64,000 nucleotides of DNA, from positions 53,430 through 117,429 of the forward strand of contig CADATZ010000016.1 in the NCBI GenBank assembly GCA_902791025.1. Direction: 5' to 3'. The position numbers and the translations under genes were made by a program. This DNA is from an uncultured Chloroflexota bacterium (GTDB taxonomy: Bacteria; Chloroflexota; Anaerolineae; Anaerolineales; Anaerolineaceae). The notes beneath the pieces were generated by a model. It did not search any database and was not told the DNA's origin. It saw nothing but the letters and a program-made list of their open reading frames with translations. Positions 26,468 through 33,311 of the stretch are shown one piece after another. The number at the start of each line of letters is the position of its first letter. Positions within the stretch are counted from its first letter, which is position 1.

Positions 26468-28654
26468 TTATTTCAGGGACGCAAAAATGATTTCCTCATC
26501 TTCCGGCAGCTGGCAGAGGATGCCGTTTTCCGAAGTCCTCACCCGCAGCTGCTCAGCAGGAGTGAGCTGATGAAACTCACCGTAAGCGCCGGTGTATTGG
26601 ACAGCAATTTTTTCCGGGAAGGAGCCGCTGAGGAAATAAAGCACATGATCCGTTTCTGTGCTCCGCAGCGCCAATGAATCCGGGTCTGCCAGCGCATATC
26701 GCAGTCGTCCCAGCCTGGTAACGCCCCGGTCCGGTCCGCCGGAATAATCGATCACCCAGATATTTTCCGGATGCAGCATCAGCAGCCCATCCTGATTCAG
26801 TTCAGCCCCGGCGGACAGCAGATCATCCACAAGATCCCGCAGCAGCCGATTATCCCCTACCGCGGCAGGCAGCCGCCGGCTGTTGTTGCCGTAAAACTCT
26901 TTATATAATCCCGCATTATTCCAGTTCGATTCCCACAGGTAGCGGCGGTCATTGAGCGAGATCAACACAGCATCCTCCGGCAGAAAATCAAGGATCCCGC
27001 TGTGCAGTGCCGCCTCACCGGCATTGCGCGGATAATAAAAAGAGCGATTCATGATCTCCGTTACAGCGCGGTTGTTCTGTAGGTTCAGCAGCAAAATCAG
27101 TGAAAAAGCACTGAGACAGAGCGCACGCACACCATCGGAAACCTTCAGACGCAGCGTGAACCACAGCAAAAGAGCCGCAACACCGTAATACTGCATATAA
27201 ACCGGCAGATATCCCAAACCCGGCATCAGCTGCCCCTGATAGCGTTCACTCACAGCCACCGTGAGCGTGGGAAGAACAGCAAAAGAAAGTCCCAAAACCA
27301 GAAGTTCCGCCCACTGTACATTTTGCTCATTTGAACATGACGATTCAGCAGTTAAGCAGCGCACATGAGGACAGGCACGCTTTTGCCGGCTTCGCGGCAC
27401 AAGGTGCCAGTCCCCATGTGCTTCGTTTTCAATTGAACTTTGAACTTTGAACTTTGAACTTTTACCAATGACCCACAAAAAGCCAAGAACGATCAAAACA
27501 TCCAAAAATCGAACCGCGTTCAGGAAAGAGAGAAAATCATATTGCATAATAGTGGCAGCCGGATAAGGATTATCCAGCACCGAAGCCTGATAACCCGCCG
27601 AGTAAAAACTCAGAGGCAGTCCCGCACACAGCTGGGTGAGAAAAGCCCGAAGTATCCGCTCCGGCTTCAAACTGAACGCCACACCGGCATATGTGGTCTC
27701 CGTCACAAAATGAGCACGGACAACCACCACGCCCGCCAGCATCAAAAGCGTCAGTCCAACAAATGGCAGACTGCCACGTACAGCCTGAACAAAATTCCTC
27801 TGGCGGACCCATATCAGCAGACAGATCATCAGCAGGAACGGGAAACAGACCTCATAGGTCATCAACCCTATTCCAAAAAACAGCAGGCTCAGCGCCAGAT
27901 GACGTCCCTTTCCGGACCGCAAGGCGCGCATAAGGAACATCGCGCACAGCAGCATCTCCGCCGTCAGCACCTGCATCAGGCTGTAAAACCCGCTCACCGG
28001 ATCCTGATACGCCCGGGTCTGCAGCATCAGCGGGATCAAAACCATCCCGATCCGCGCGGCGTTCAGCGGAACGCCGAACTCAAGCAAAACCTTACGAAAG
28101 ATCAGCTGGTTGACAAGGATAGAGAGGATAATTAAAGCTTTATATATAGAGACATTTTCGATATAGAAGAAGAAGTAATAATAGATCGAAAGCACATTGA
28201 TGCGGCCCAGGCGCAGATAGTCGCCCATAAAGTCCAGCACATGGCGCAGGGTCGAAACCGAATCCTTTTTCTGAGCCAGATAGGCCGTGGAGTTCACCGC
28301 GTCATCCCAATAATACCCGGAGCGAATCAGCATGGAAAGCGAAGCGGCCGTCAGCAGCAGGATCAGCAGCTCTATGCCATACTTTTCGAAGAAACAGCGC
28401 AGAGAAAACTTATCCGATCTCTTTCCACTGACCACCGGCCACTGATCACTGACCGCTGACCGCTGAACACCCAACGCCCGCAGCAGCAGCCAAATCACCC
28501 CCGTGATCCCAAGCAGCCAGAAGACCCACCCAAAATAAGCCCCTCCCAAAAAGCGCAGAAAAACAAACTTTGAAGGGAAGCGCTCCCACAAAAGGCGCAG
28601 CGCCCCGAGAAGGATCAAAATGAATGGTAAATATTTCTCAACAAAAGCTTTCAT
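26468..28654 (-). CDS. Polytopic membrane protein, GT-C-like, with in-frame repeat insertions
   Basis: About 728 aa from the ATG at 28654 (AGGTGG upstream; a GTG at 28669 is possible). Roughly a dozen hydrophobic helices precede a ~180-residue C-terminal extracytoplasmic domain. After the second to third helix comes IRSGYYWDDAVNS; the acid pair at that loop is typical of GT-C glycosyltransferases. It is paralogous to the next gene upstream (28848-31121). Two stretches are not membrane-protein sequence. One is encoded by six 7-bp repeats (28425-28466; QRSAVSDQWPVVSG). The other is encoded by GTTCAAA heptads plus a complete family A palindrome (27361-27461; KFKVQSS..., then DWHLVPRSRQKRACPHVRC). 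The frame stays open through both. Function unknown; glycan transfer is an inference. Confidence 0.75.
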   Translation of the reverse strand: MKAFVEKYLPFILILLGALRLLWERFPSKFVFLRFLGGAYFGWVFWLLGITGVIWLLLRALGVQRSAVSDQWPVVSGKRSDKFSLRCFFEKYGIELLILLLTAASLSMLIRSGYYWDDAVNSTAYLAQKKDSVSTLRHVLDFMGDYLRLGRINVLSIYYYFFFYIENVSIYKALIILSILVNQLIFRKVLLEFGVPLNAARIGMVLIPLMLQTRAYQDPVSGFYSLMQVLTAEMLLCAMFLMRALRSGKGRHLALSLLFFGIGLMTYEVCFPFLLMICLLIWVRQRNFVQAVRGSLPFVGLTLLMLAGVVVVRAHFVTETTYAGVAFSLKPERILRAFLTQLCAGLPLSFYSAGYQASVLDNPYPAATIMQYDFLSFLNAVRFLDVLIVLGFLWVIGKSSKFKVQSSIENEAHGDWHLVPRSRQKRACPHVRCLTAESSCSNEQNVQWAELLVLGLSFAVLPTLTVAVSERYQGQLMPGLGYLPVYMQYYGVAALLLWFTLRLKVSDGVRALCLSAFSLILLLNLQNNRAVTEIMNRSFYYPRNAGEAALHSGILDFLPEDAVLISLNDRRYLWESNWNNAGLYKEFYGNNSRRLPAAVGDNRLLRDLVDDLLSAGAELNQDGLLMLHPENIWVIDYSGGPDRGVTRLGRLRYALADPDSLALRSTETDHVLYFLSGSFPEKIAVQYTGAYGEFHQLTPAEQLRVRTSENGILCQLPEDEEIIFASLK
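27361..27421. repeat. Family A palindrome (61 bp) inside a coding sequence
   Basis: GCACATGAGGACAGGCACGC...TGCCAGTCCCCATGTGC. On the coding (minus) strand it is read in the frame GCA-CAT-GGG-GAC, without a stop. Confidence 0.9.
27434..27461. repeat. Heptad repeat TTGAACT inside a coding sequence
   Basis: Four TTGAACT-type units next to the family A element. On the coding strand they read as AAAGTTC repeats (SSKFKVQSS). Confidence 0.9.
28425..28466. repeat. Heptad repeat CCACTGA inside a coding sequence
   Basis: Six units: CCACTGA, CCACCGG, CCACTGA, TCACTGA, CCGCTGA, CCGCTGA. On the coding strand it is TCAGTGG-type, the heptad also seen at about 15142-15157. Confidence 0.9.
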
Positions 28655-28673
28655 TCTATAAATCGCCACCTAT

Positions 28674-28760
28674 CCGGGGACTGTTGCCGCACCCGACTGT
28701 CCCATTACCCACTCGGTAACCTTTTTCCCGGGGACAGTCGGGTGCGGCGACAGTCCCCGG
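28674..28760. repeat. Palindrome G: 30-bp arms with one mismatch
   Basis: The left arm (28674-28703) begins CCGGGGACTGTTGCCGCACC; the right arm (28731-28760) ends GGTGCGGCGACAGTCCCCGG. One mismatch in 30 bp, 27-base loop. It lies just upstream of the start of the 26468-28654 gene, so it would be in that gene's leader. Confidence 0.92.
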
Positions 28761-28779
28761 ACAATGGAATTTAAGCAGC

Positions 28780-28840
28780 GCACATGGGGACAGGCACGCT
28801 TTTGTCGGCTTCGCGGCACAAGGTGCCAGTCCCCAAGTGC
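28780..28840. repeat. Family A palindrome (61 bp) between the two membrane-protein genes
   Basis: Nearly identical to the copy at 27361-27421. It starts seven bases after the stop of the upstream (minus-strand) gene. One arm has AAGTGC instead of ATGTGC. Confidence 0.88.
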
Positions 28841-28847
28841 TTCGTTC

Positions 28848-31121
28848 TTAATTCCCCCTAACGATCCCGATCGTATCAAACATGATCGGTCTGCGTTCCT
28901 GGATTTTATACAGTGCCCCCTCAGCAGTCTCATTGACAAGCCAGGCCTGCCCGATTGGAATCTGCTTCCATTCCGCATCTCTGGTTTCGTATATCAATGA
29001 AACACCGGTGCGGTTCTGACCGCTGACATACACAAACACCTCAGAAACCATCGGCGTTTTCAGGCTTCGTTTCTCAAAATCAAATGCAGTTCCTTTCAAA
29101 ACGCCGGCTTTGGCAAAACCACCCTGTTCGCTTCCGCTGTAAGTGACCAGCATCGTATCCGCAGGCGTTTCCCAAACTGTCTGAGCTTCCCGAAAACTTT
29201 CCACATAATCCCAAGCACCGACCGCATTGATCGGGCGGCGGGCATTCAGCGAATAAAACTTTTCCTGATAAGGCTCCCGCAGCCAGCCATGTTCCCAAAG
29301 TGAGTAAGGAACAGCACTGATAACAGTCCCTGCAGCATGATCACCGAGGATCCCGGCCTGCAGAGCCTCTTCCCCGGCTTTGCGCGGATACAGGAACCAA
29401 TCATCCAGCATACCGCTCACATGCCGGTTATCCTGCAGGGTAAGCAGCAGGATCATACAGCCTGCACCGCCAAGCAGCAGCCGCAGTGTCCGCGGTTTGA
29501 ATCCCCTGCCAATCAGCGCTAACAGTTCATACAACACGATCCCCATACCGAAATAAGAAAACAGCACCGGGATATATGCTAAACCGGGCACAAGATCCTG
29601 CTGATATTTGGAACTCAGCGAAATCACAAGTCCCGGCAACAGCCAGAGCATCAACCCGAAAAACAAGACGACTCCGGAAAATTTTGTTTTCTCTAATTCA
29701 TAACTGTTCTGAATTTGAGCGCTGCACATGGGGACAGGCACACTTTTGTCGACTTCGCGACACAAGTTGCCAGTCCCTATGTGCTCCGCACCGAACAAAA
29801 TCAGCAGTAAAAGGAAACACACCAGCAGGTCCTGCCATTGGATCGAGCGGAGAAAAACCGGCAGCGACGTATTGAAGATCTCATGCCAGGGAATCAGCGT
29901 TCCCATCACGCCATTATCATATCCAGCATTACGGTAGGAAAGCGGAAATGCAGCCCCAACCTGAGTCGTGAAAGTGCGGAGAAGCAGCGGGATGTCCAAA
30001 CTGAAGGTCGTCCCGTTATAGGCGGTTTCCTCCGTAATATTTTGACGAAGGATCATCGAAAGCCCAAATATCAGCACAGCAGTCAGGATCCAGGGCAGCG
30101 CTTTCAGGACCGCCCGAGTCATGTGTTTTTCCTCTGCCCACGCAAGGATCAGGAAAAGTGCGGTAAGCGGGAAAAACATCTCATAAGACATCAATCCCAT
30201 TATAAAGAACAGCAGACTGACTGCAAGACTGCCTTTTTTCCCTTCCCGCATCCAGCGCAGAAAAGCGGTAAGCGCAAGCATCAGTTCACAGAACATCACC
30301 TGCATCAGCCCGTAGTAGCTGTTCAGCGGATCATGATAGAGCCGGAACTGGAAGCAGAGAAGTGTGATCAGCAGGGCTGAAATTGCTGTACGGTGTTCAT
30401 TCCTCCACAGGCGCAGAAAACGGTAAAACAGCCAGCCATTCAGCAGCGTCATACATACGAGCATCAATTTATAGAAACGGACATCCGGCAGGTAATAAAA
30501 CACGAGAAAATGGAAGGTGGCAAAGGGATTGATGCGTCCGATGCGTACATAGTCAACGATCTCCTTCCAAACCCTTTCCCAGATGGAAGTCCCTTCCAGG
30601 CGCATGTTCTGCGCTTCCACGGAAAAGAAGGCGTCATCCCAGTAAAATCCGCCCTTGAGGATCGGCTGCAGGATGATAAACATCAACAGCAGAACCAAAA
30701 GCAGCTGCACCCTTTCCGAAAGCTTCAATGCTGTTCGCTGCGTGTAGAATTCTCCGATCCATAAAACAGTACCAATGCCAAAAAGTATCAGTGGAAGCGG
30801 GAAGCAGTGAGCCATCCGTTCAAGCCATTGTGAATCCGGTGCGCTGTATTTCAGCAGATTTTCCGCAGTGAACCAGATCACGGAAACGGCGATGCAGGTC
30901 GTGCCGCAAATCGTTGTGCCGCTGAATGGCTTGAAAGCAAAGCCCAGGCAAACTGCCAGCAGCAGAACACTGACAGTAAACAGCGCCTCCCGATAAGGCC
31001 CCACAATGATCGGTACGGTATGCGTGTAGTTTTTCAGCGTATCAACAGTAAGAAATATGAGCACACACAGGATCAGTCCACCTATCGTCAGGAAAACTCT
31101 TTTTCTGGTCCGATCCGTCAT
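28848..31121 (-). CDS. Polytopic membrane protein, GT-C-like, paralogue, with in-frame palindrome
   Basis: 757 aa, about 12-13 hydrophobic helices and a ~170-residue C-terminal domain. It shares with its neighbour the block LKGGFYWDDAFFSVEAQ, followed by DYVRIGRINPF (DYLRLGRINVL in the neighbour), the later SSKYQQDLVPGLAYIPV (SERYQGQLMPGLGYLPV) and a WFLYPRKAGEEALQAGIL segment, so the two arose by duplication. At the loop matching the neighbour's insertion, residues HIGTGNLCREVDKSVPVPMC come from a family A palindrome (29724-29784), read in a different frame than in the neighbour. GGGGAGG lies four bases before the ATG, inside the end of the HAD gene. GT-C glycosyltransferase activity is inferred only. 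Confidence 0.75.
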   Translation of the reverse strand: MTDRTRKRVFLTIGGLILCVLIFLTVDTLKNYTHTVPIIVGPYREALFTVSVLLLAVCLGFAFKPFSGTTICGTTCIAVSVIWFTAENLLKYSAPDSQWLERMAHCFPLPLILFGIGTVLWIGEFYTQRTALKLSERVQLLLVLLLMFIILQPILKGGFYWDDAFFSVEAQNMRLEGTSIWERVWKEIVDYVRIGRINPFATFHFLVFYYLPDVRFYKLMLVCMTLLNGWLFYRFLRLWRNEHRTAISALLITLLCFQFRLYHDPLNSYYGLMQVMFCELMLALTAFLRWMREGKKGSLAVSLLFFIMGLMSYEMFFPLTALFLILAWAEEKHMTRAVLKALPWILTAVLIFGLSMILRQNITEETAYNGTTFSLDIPLLLRTFTTQVGAAFPLSYRNAGYDNGVMGTLIPWHEIFNTSLPVFLRSIQWQDLLVCFLLLLILFGAEHIGTGNLCREVDKSVPVPMCSAQIQNSYELEKTKFSGVVLFFGLMLWLLPGLVISLSSKYQQDLVPGLAYIPVLFSYFGMGIVLYELLALIGRGFKPRTLRLLLGGAGCMILLLTLQDNRHVSGMLDDWFLYPRKAGEEALQAGILGDHAAGTVISAVPYSLWEHGWLREPYQEKFYSLNARRPINAVGAWDYVESFREAQTVWETPADTMLVTYSGSEQGGFAKAGVLKGTAFDFEKRSLKTPMVSEVFVYVSGQNRTGVSLIYETRDAEWKQIPIGQAWLVNETAEGALYKIQERRPIMFDTIGIVRGN
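29724..29784. repeat. Family A palindrome (61 bp) inside the second membrane-protein gene
   Basis: GCACATGGGGACAGGCAC...TTGCCAGTCCCTATGTGC. On the coding strand the frame is G-CAC-ATA-GGG, one base off the frame used in the copy at 27361-27421; it is also free of stops. Confidence 0.9.
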
Positions 31122-31852
31122 GAGGCCTCCCCGTTAAGGGACAGTGGGGACGTATCTCGGTGTCCCAAGTCCGGGACACACGAGATACGTCCCCTGTGTC
31201 CCACAGTAATCAGTTTTTCGAGGTCCTCAACAGTTTCCAGGTAATGATCAGCGTTATTGAGCATAAAAGAGCGGATCTGCAGGTTCTCATAGCCCCAGCC
31301 GCAAGCCGCAAAGCACACGCCGCAGCGGTGCGCCATTTCCAAACCGGCTTTCAGGTCATCGACCATCAGCATTTCATTCGCCGGGCAGCCGGTTCTGCGC
31401 ATAATATCTTCGAGCGGCCAGGGATTCGGCTTGTTCTTGTCACGCTCCAGGTCCGCCCCATAAATCAGTTCCGGTACCGGAACACCCGCCGCGGTGTAGT
31501 CCCGCCGGATGATCTGCGGAAAGGAATGAGAGACGACACAGACAATCCCGCCCGCATCGCGAAAACGGCGAATCAGCTCCGGCATTCCGGGGAAGAAGGG
31601 TGGGACGATCTCCGCAAGATATTTTTTCCAAATTATCTGCTCCCGTTCCATTTCCTCCGGAGTAAACCTGAGTTCGTTAATATAAAAAGCACCGAGACCG
31701 GGGGTCAGATTTGCCGTCAAAAACTCATTTTGCGTGTAGTTTACACCCGGACGCAATTCTTCCAATATCTTCACAAACGCCGGGTAATGGATGCAGGGCG
31801 TACTGTTGACTGTTGTATCGTCATGATCAAGAACAAGAACTTTAAATCTCAT
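31118..31852 (-). CDS. HAD-family phosphatase with palindrome-encoded C-terminus
   Basis: 244 aa. HAD motif I is LDHDDTTVNS (nucleophile D9, general acid D11), motif II VSHS near 105, the motif III Lys near NKPNPW, and motif IV MLMVDDLKAG near 170. A cap domain lies after motif I, as in phosphoglycolate phosphatase-like members; the substrate is not known. The natural fold should end near VEDLEKLI. The following residues (TVGHRGRISCVPDLGHRDTS and on to the stop) are encoded by palindrome E. The end overlaps the next gene by four bases (ATGA). Confidence 0.88.
   Translation of the reverse strand: MRFKVLVLDHDDTTVNSTPCIHYPAFVKILEELRPGVNYTQNEFLTANLTPGLGAFYINELRFTPEEMEREQIIWKKYLAEIVPPFFPGMPELIRRFRDAGGIVCVVSHSFPQIIRRDYTAAGVPVPELIYGADLERDKNKPNPWPLEDIMRRTGCPANEMLMVDDLKAGLEMAHRCGVCFAACGWGYENLQIRSFMLNNADHYLETVEDLEKLITVGHRGRISCVPDLGHRDTSPLSLNGEAS
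31138..31202. repeat. Palindrome E inside the 3' end of the HAD gene
   Basis: A 65-bp near-perfect inverted repeat. Outer arms GGGACA...GGGGACGTATCTCG and CGAGATACGTCCCC...TGTCCC; inner stem GTGTCCC/GGGACAC with a six-base loop. Confidence 0.93.
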
Positions 31853-31947
31853 ATGGTTCTCATTCTACCATAATAGTCACAGGGTTTTGATTGGATAACG
31901 TCAGATTGTGGGGAAAAGAAAAGATAAATGTATAGAGTTTGAGCAAC

Positions 31948-32008
31948 GCACATGGGGACAGGCACACTTGTGTCGGCTGCGCGACACTCGGTGCCAGACC
32001 CCATGTGC
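31948..32008. repeat. Family A palindrome (61 bp) behind the exported hydrolase
   Basis: GCACATGGGGACAGGCAC...GTGCCAGACCCCATGTGC, 19 bases past the minus-strand hydrolase stop, with flanks TTTGAGCAAC and TTCGTT. Confidence 0.88.
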
Positions 32009-32027
32009 TTCGTTATAAATAAAAACC

Positions 32028-32903
32028 TTATTTCAGAGTATCGGCAAAGAATGCGCCGGTCGCGTCTGCGGCTTCTTTGATGGATTTGAAATCTTCCTCA
32101 ACGAAGACATTGAAGGTGTGATCCATTCCCTCGATAAAGTAGGTGGCTGATTTTTCATTGCTGCTGACGGCAACGATCTTGTTGCTCCATTCCGGATCAA
32201 CCGTAGTATCTTCCGTACCGGCAATCGCCAGGACCGGACCGGTGTATCCCTTTTGGAATTCAGCCAGGACGTCGGTGTTGGCAACATCGTCACACCACTG
32301 CAGGCTGACATTCAGGCTGTCGCGCCAGTCAAATTTCATCACGAAAAAGCCGTTTTTCTTTGCTTCTTCATACATTTCTTCAGAGAAGAAACCATCCAGC
32401 ATCATATCCGGAGCACCGGCCCAGGTGACAAGGGATTTGAAGACATCCGGGCGCCATGCGCAGGCCAAAAGGGCATCGGTTCCGCCCTGGCTCCAGCCCA
32501 TCACGCCGATCTTTTCGCCATCGATCTTGTCAAGGGATGCCATATATTCGGCGGCAACCGTTGCATCGTGAACAGCAGACTTGAAGTTGTAGAGCATATA
32601 ATCCGCTTTGCTGTCACCGTTACCCGGGAAATCGATACGGATCGTTGCGATTCCATATTTTTCCGCCAAAATCGGTGCGGCGACGAGATAACCGTTTCCG
32701 GCTTCGTCACGGGTGGAGCCGGTGCCATGGAGCATCACAACGGCCGGGTAGGGGCCTTCCCCGGTGGGCATGCAGACCGTAGCCGGGATCTCATATTCCC
32801 CGCCGTCAAGATTGACAACAGTTTCCTCATATCCGGCGTCCTGTGCAGACACAGCCGCAAAAACAAAAAGCACAGCAAGCAACACAACAAAAACCTTTTT
32901 CAT
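32028..32903 (-). CDS. Exported alpha/beta hydrolase (dienelactone hydrolase-like)
   Basis: 291 aa with a signal peptide cut after AVSA (about residue 20). The hydrolase core shows the oxyanion loop VVMLHGTGSTRDE, nucleophile elbow GWSQGG (Ser about 137), acid in GTEDTTVDPEW and catalytic His in EGMDHTF. A small cap domain with Met/Phe-rich helices lies at about 165-195. The substrate is unknown; esters, including acylated sugars, are typical of secreted relatives. AAGGAGAAGG precedes the ATG by three bases. Confidence 0.88.
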   Translation of the reverse strand: MKKVFVVLLAVLFVFAAVSAQDAGYEETVVNLDGGEYEIPATVCMPTGEGPYPAVVMLHGTGSTRDEAGNGYLVAAPILAEKYGIATIRIDFPGNGDSKADYMLYNFKSAVHDATVAAEYMASLDKIDGEKIGVMGWSQGGTDALLACAWRPDVFKSLVTWAGAPDMMLDGFFSEEMYEEAKKNGFFVMKFDWRDSLNVSLQWCDDVANTDVLAEFQKGYTGPVLAIAGTEDTTVDPEWSNKIVAVSSNEKSATYFIEGMDHTFNVFVEEDFKSIKEAADATGAFFADTLK

Positions 32904-33311
32904 ATCCTTCTCCTTTTTCTTTTGCAGATTGTAAGCCCTGCATTTTTTTGTTATATTTCATTATACACAAAACTTAGAAGATGTAACAGTTTTCAAACCA
33001 TCAACGCAACGATTCAGGACGAAACACACCTGGACAGCTTTCCTGTTGTGGCGAAGCCAACACAAGAAAACTGTACTGCGTGTTGCGCCGTAAGGTAATG
33101 AACAGATATAAAATAAGAAATAAAAATTTAAGAAACAAGAAATATTATGATGTATTTGGTAAAATGAATAATAGATGTGAATGAGGTTTAATATGTCAGA
33201 AAACGTTGAAAATAAAACTGCAGCAGGTTGGTGCAGAAATTCCTCTTCGAAAAATTTTTACTTATGTCCCTTGGCGTCACTATGTTGAAGAGGGATGGAG
33301 CAGGAGAATCG
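32904..33311. other. Gap with family B palindrome and possible gene remnant
   Basis: Between the divergent hydrolase and the membrane-protein gene. It contains family B (33005-33087), an AT-rich stretch, and two short protein-like frames on the + strand: ATG at 33193 (SENVENKTAAG, stops at 33288) and an overlapping frame ending 33337 (EIPLRKIFTYVPWRHYVEEG). These may be a frameshifted remnant; the evidence is thin. Confidence 0.5.
33005..33087. repeat. Family B palindrome (83 bp)
   Basis: Outer arms CGCAAC/GTTGCG and inner stem TTGTGGC/GCCAACACAA. The general plan is like family A, but the sequence differs. The right half recurs at 16011-16043. Confidence 0.8.

Noticed and set aside
28670..28978. 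102-codon minus-strand frame across the gap between the membrane-protein genes
   Set aside because: It is made of palindromes A and G plus the antisense of the neighbouring gene end; no start site.
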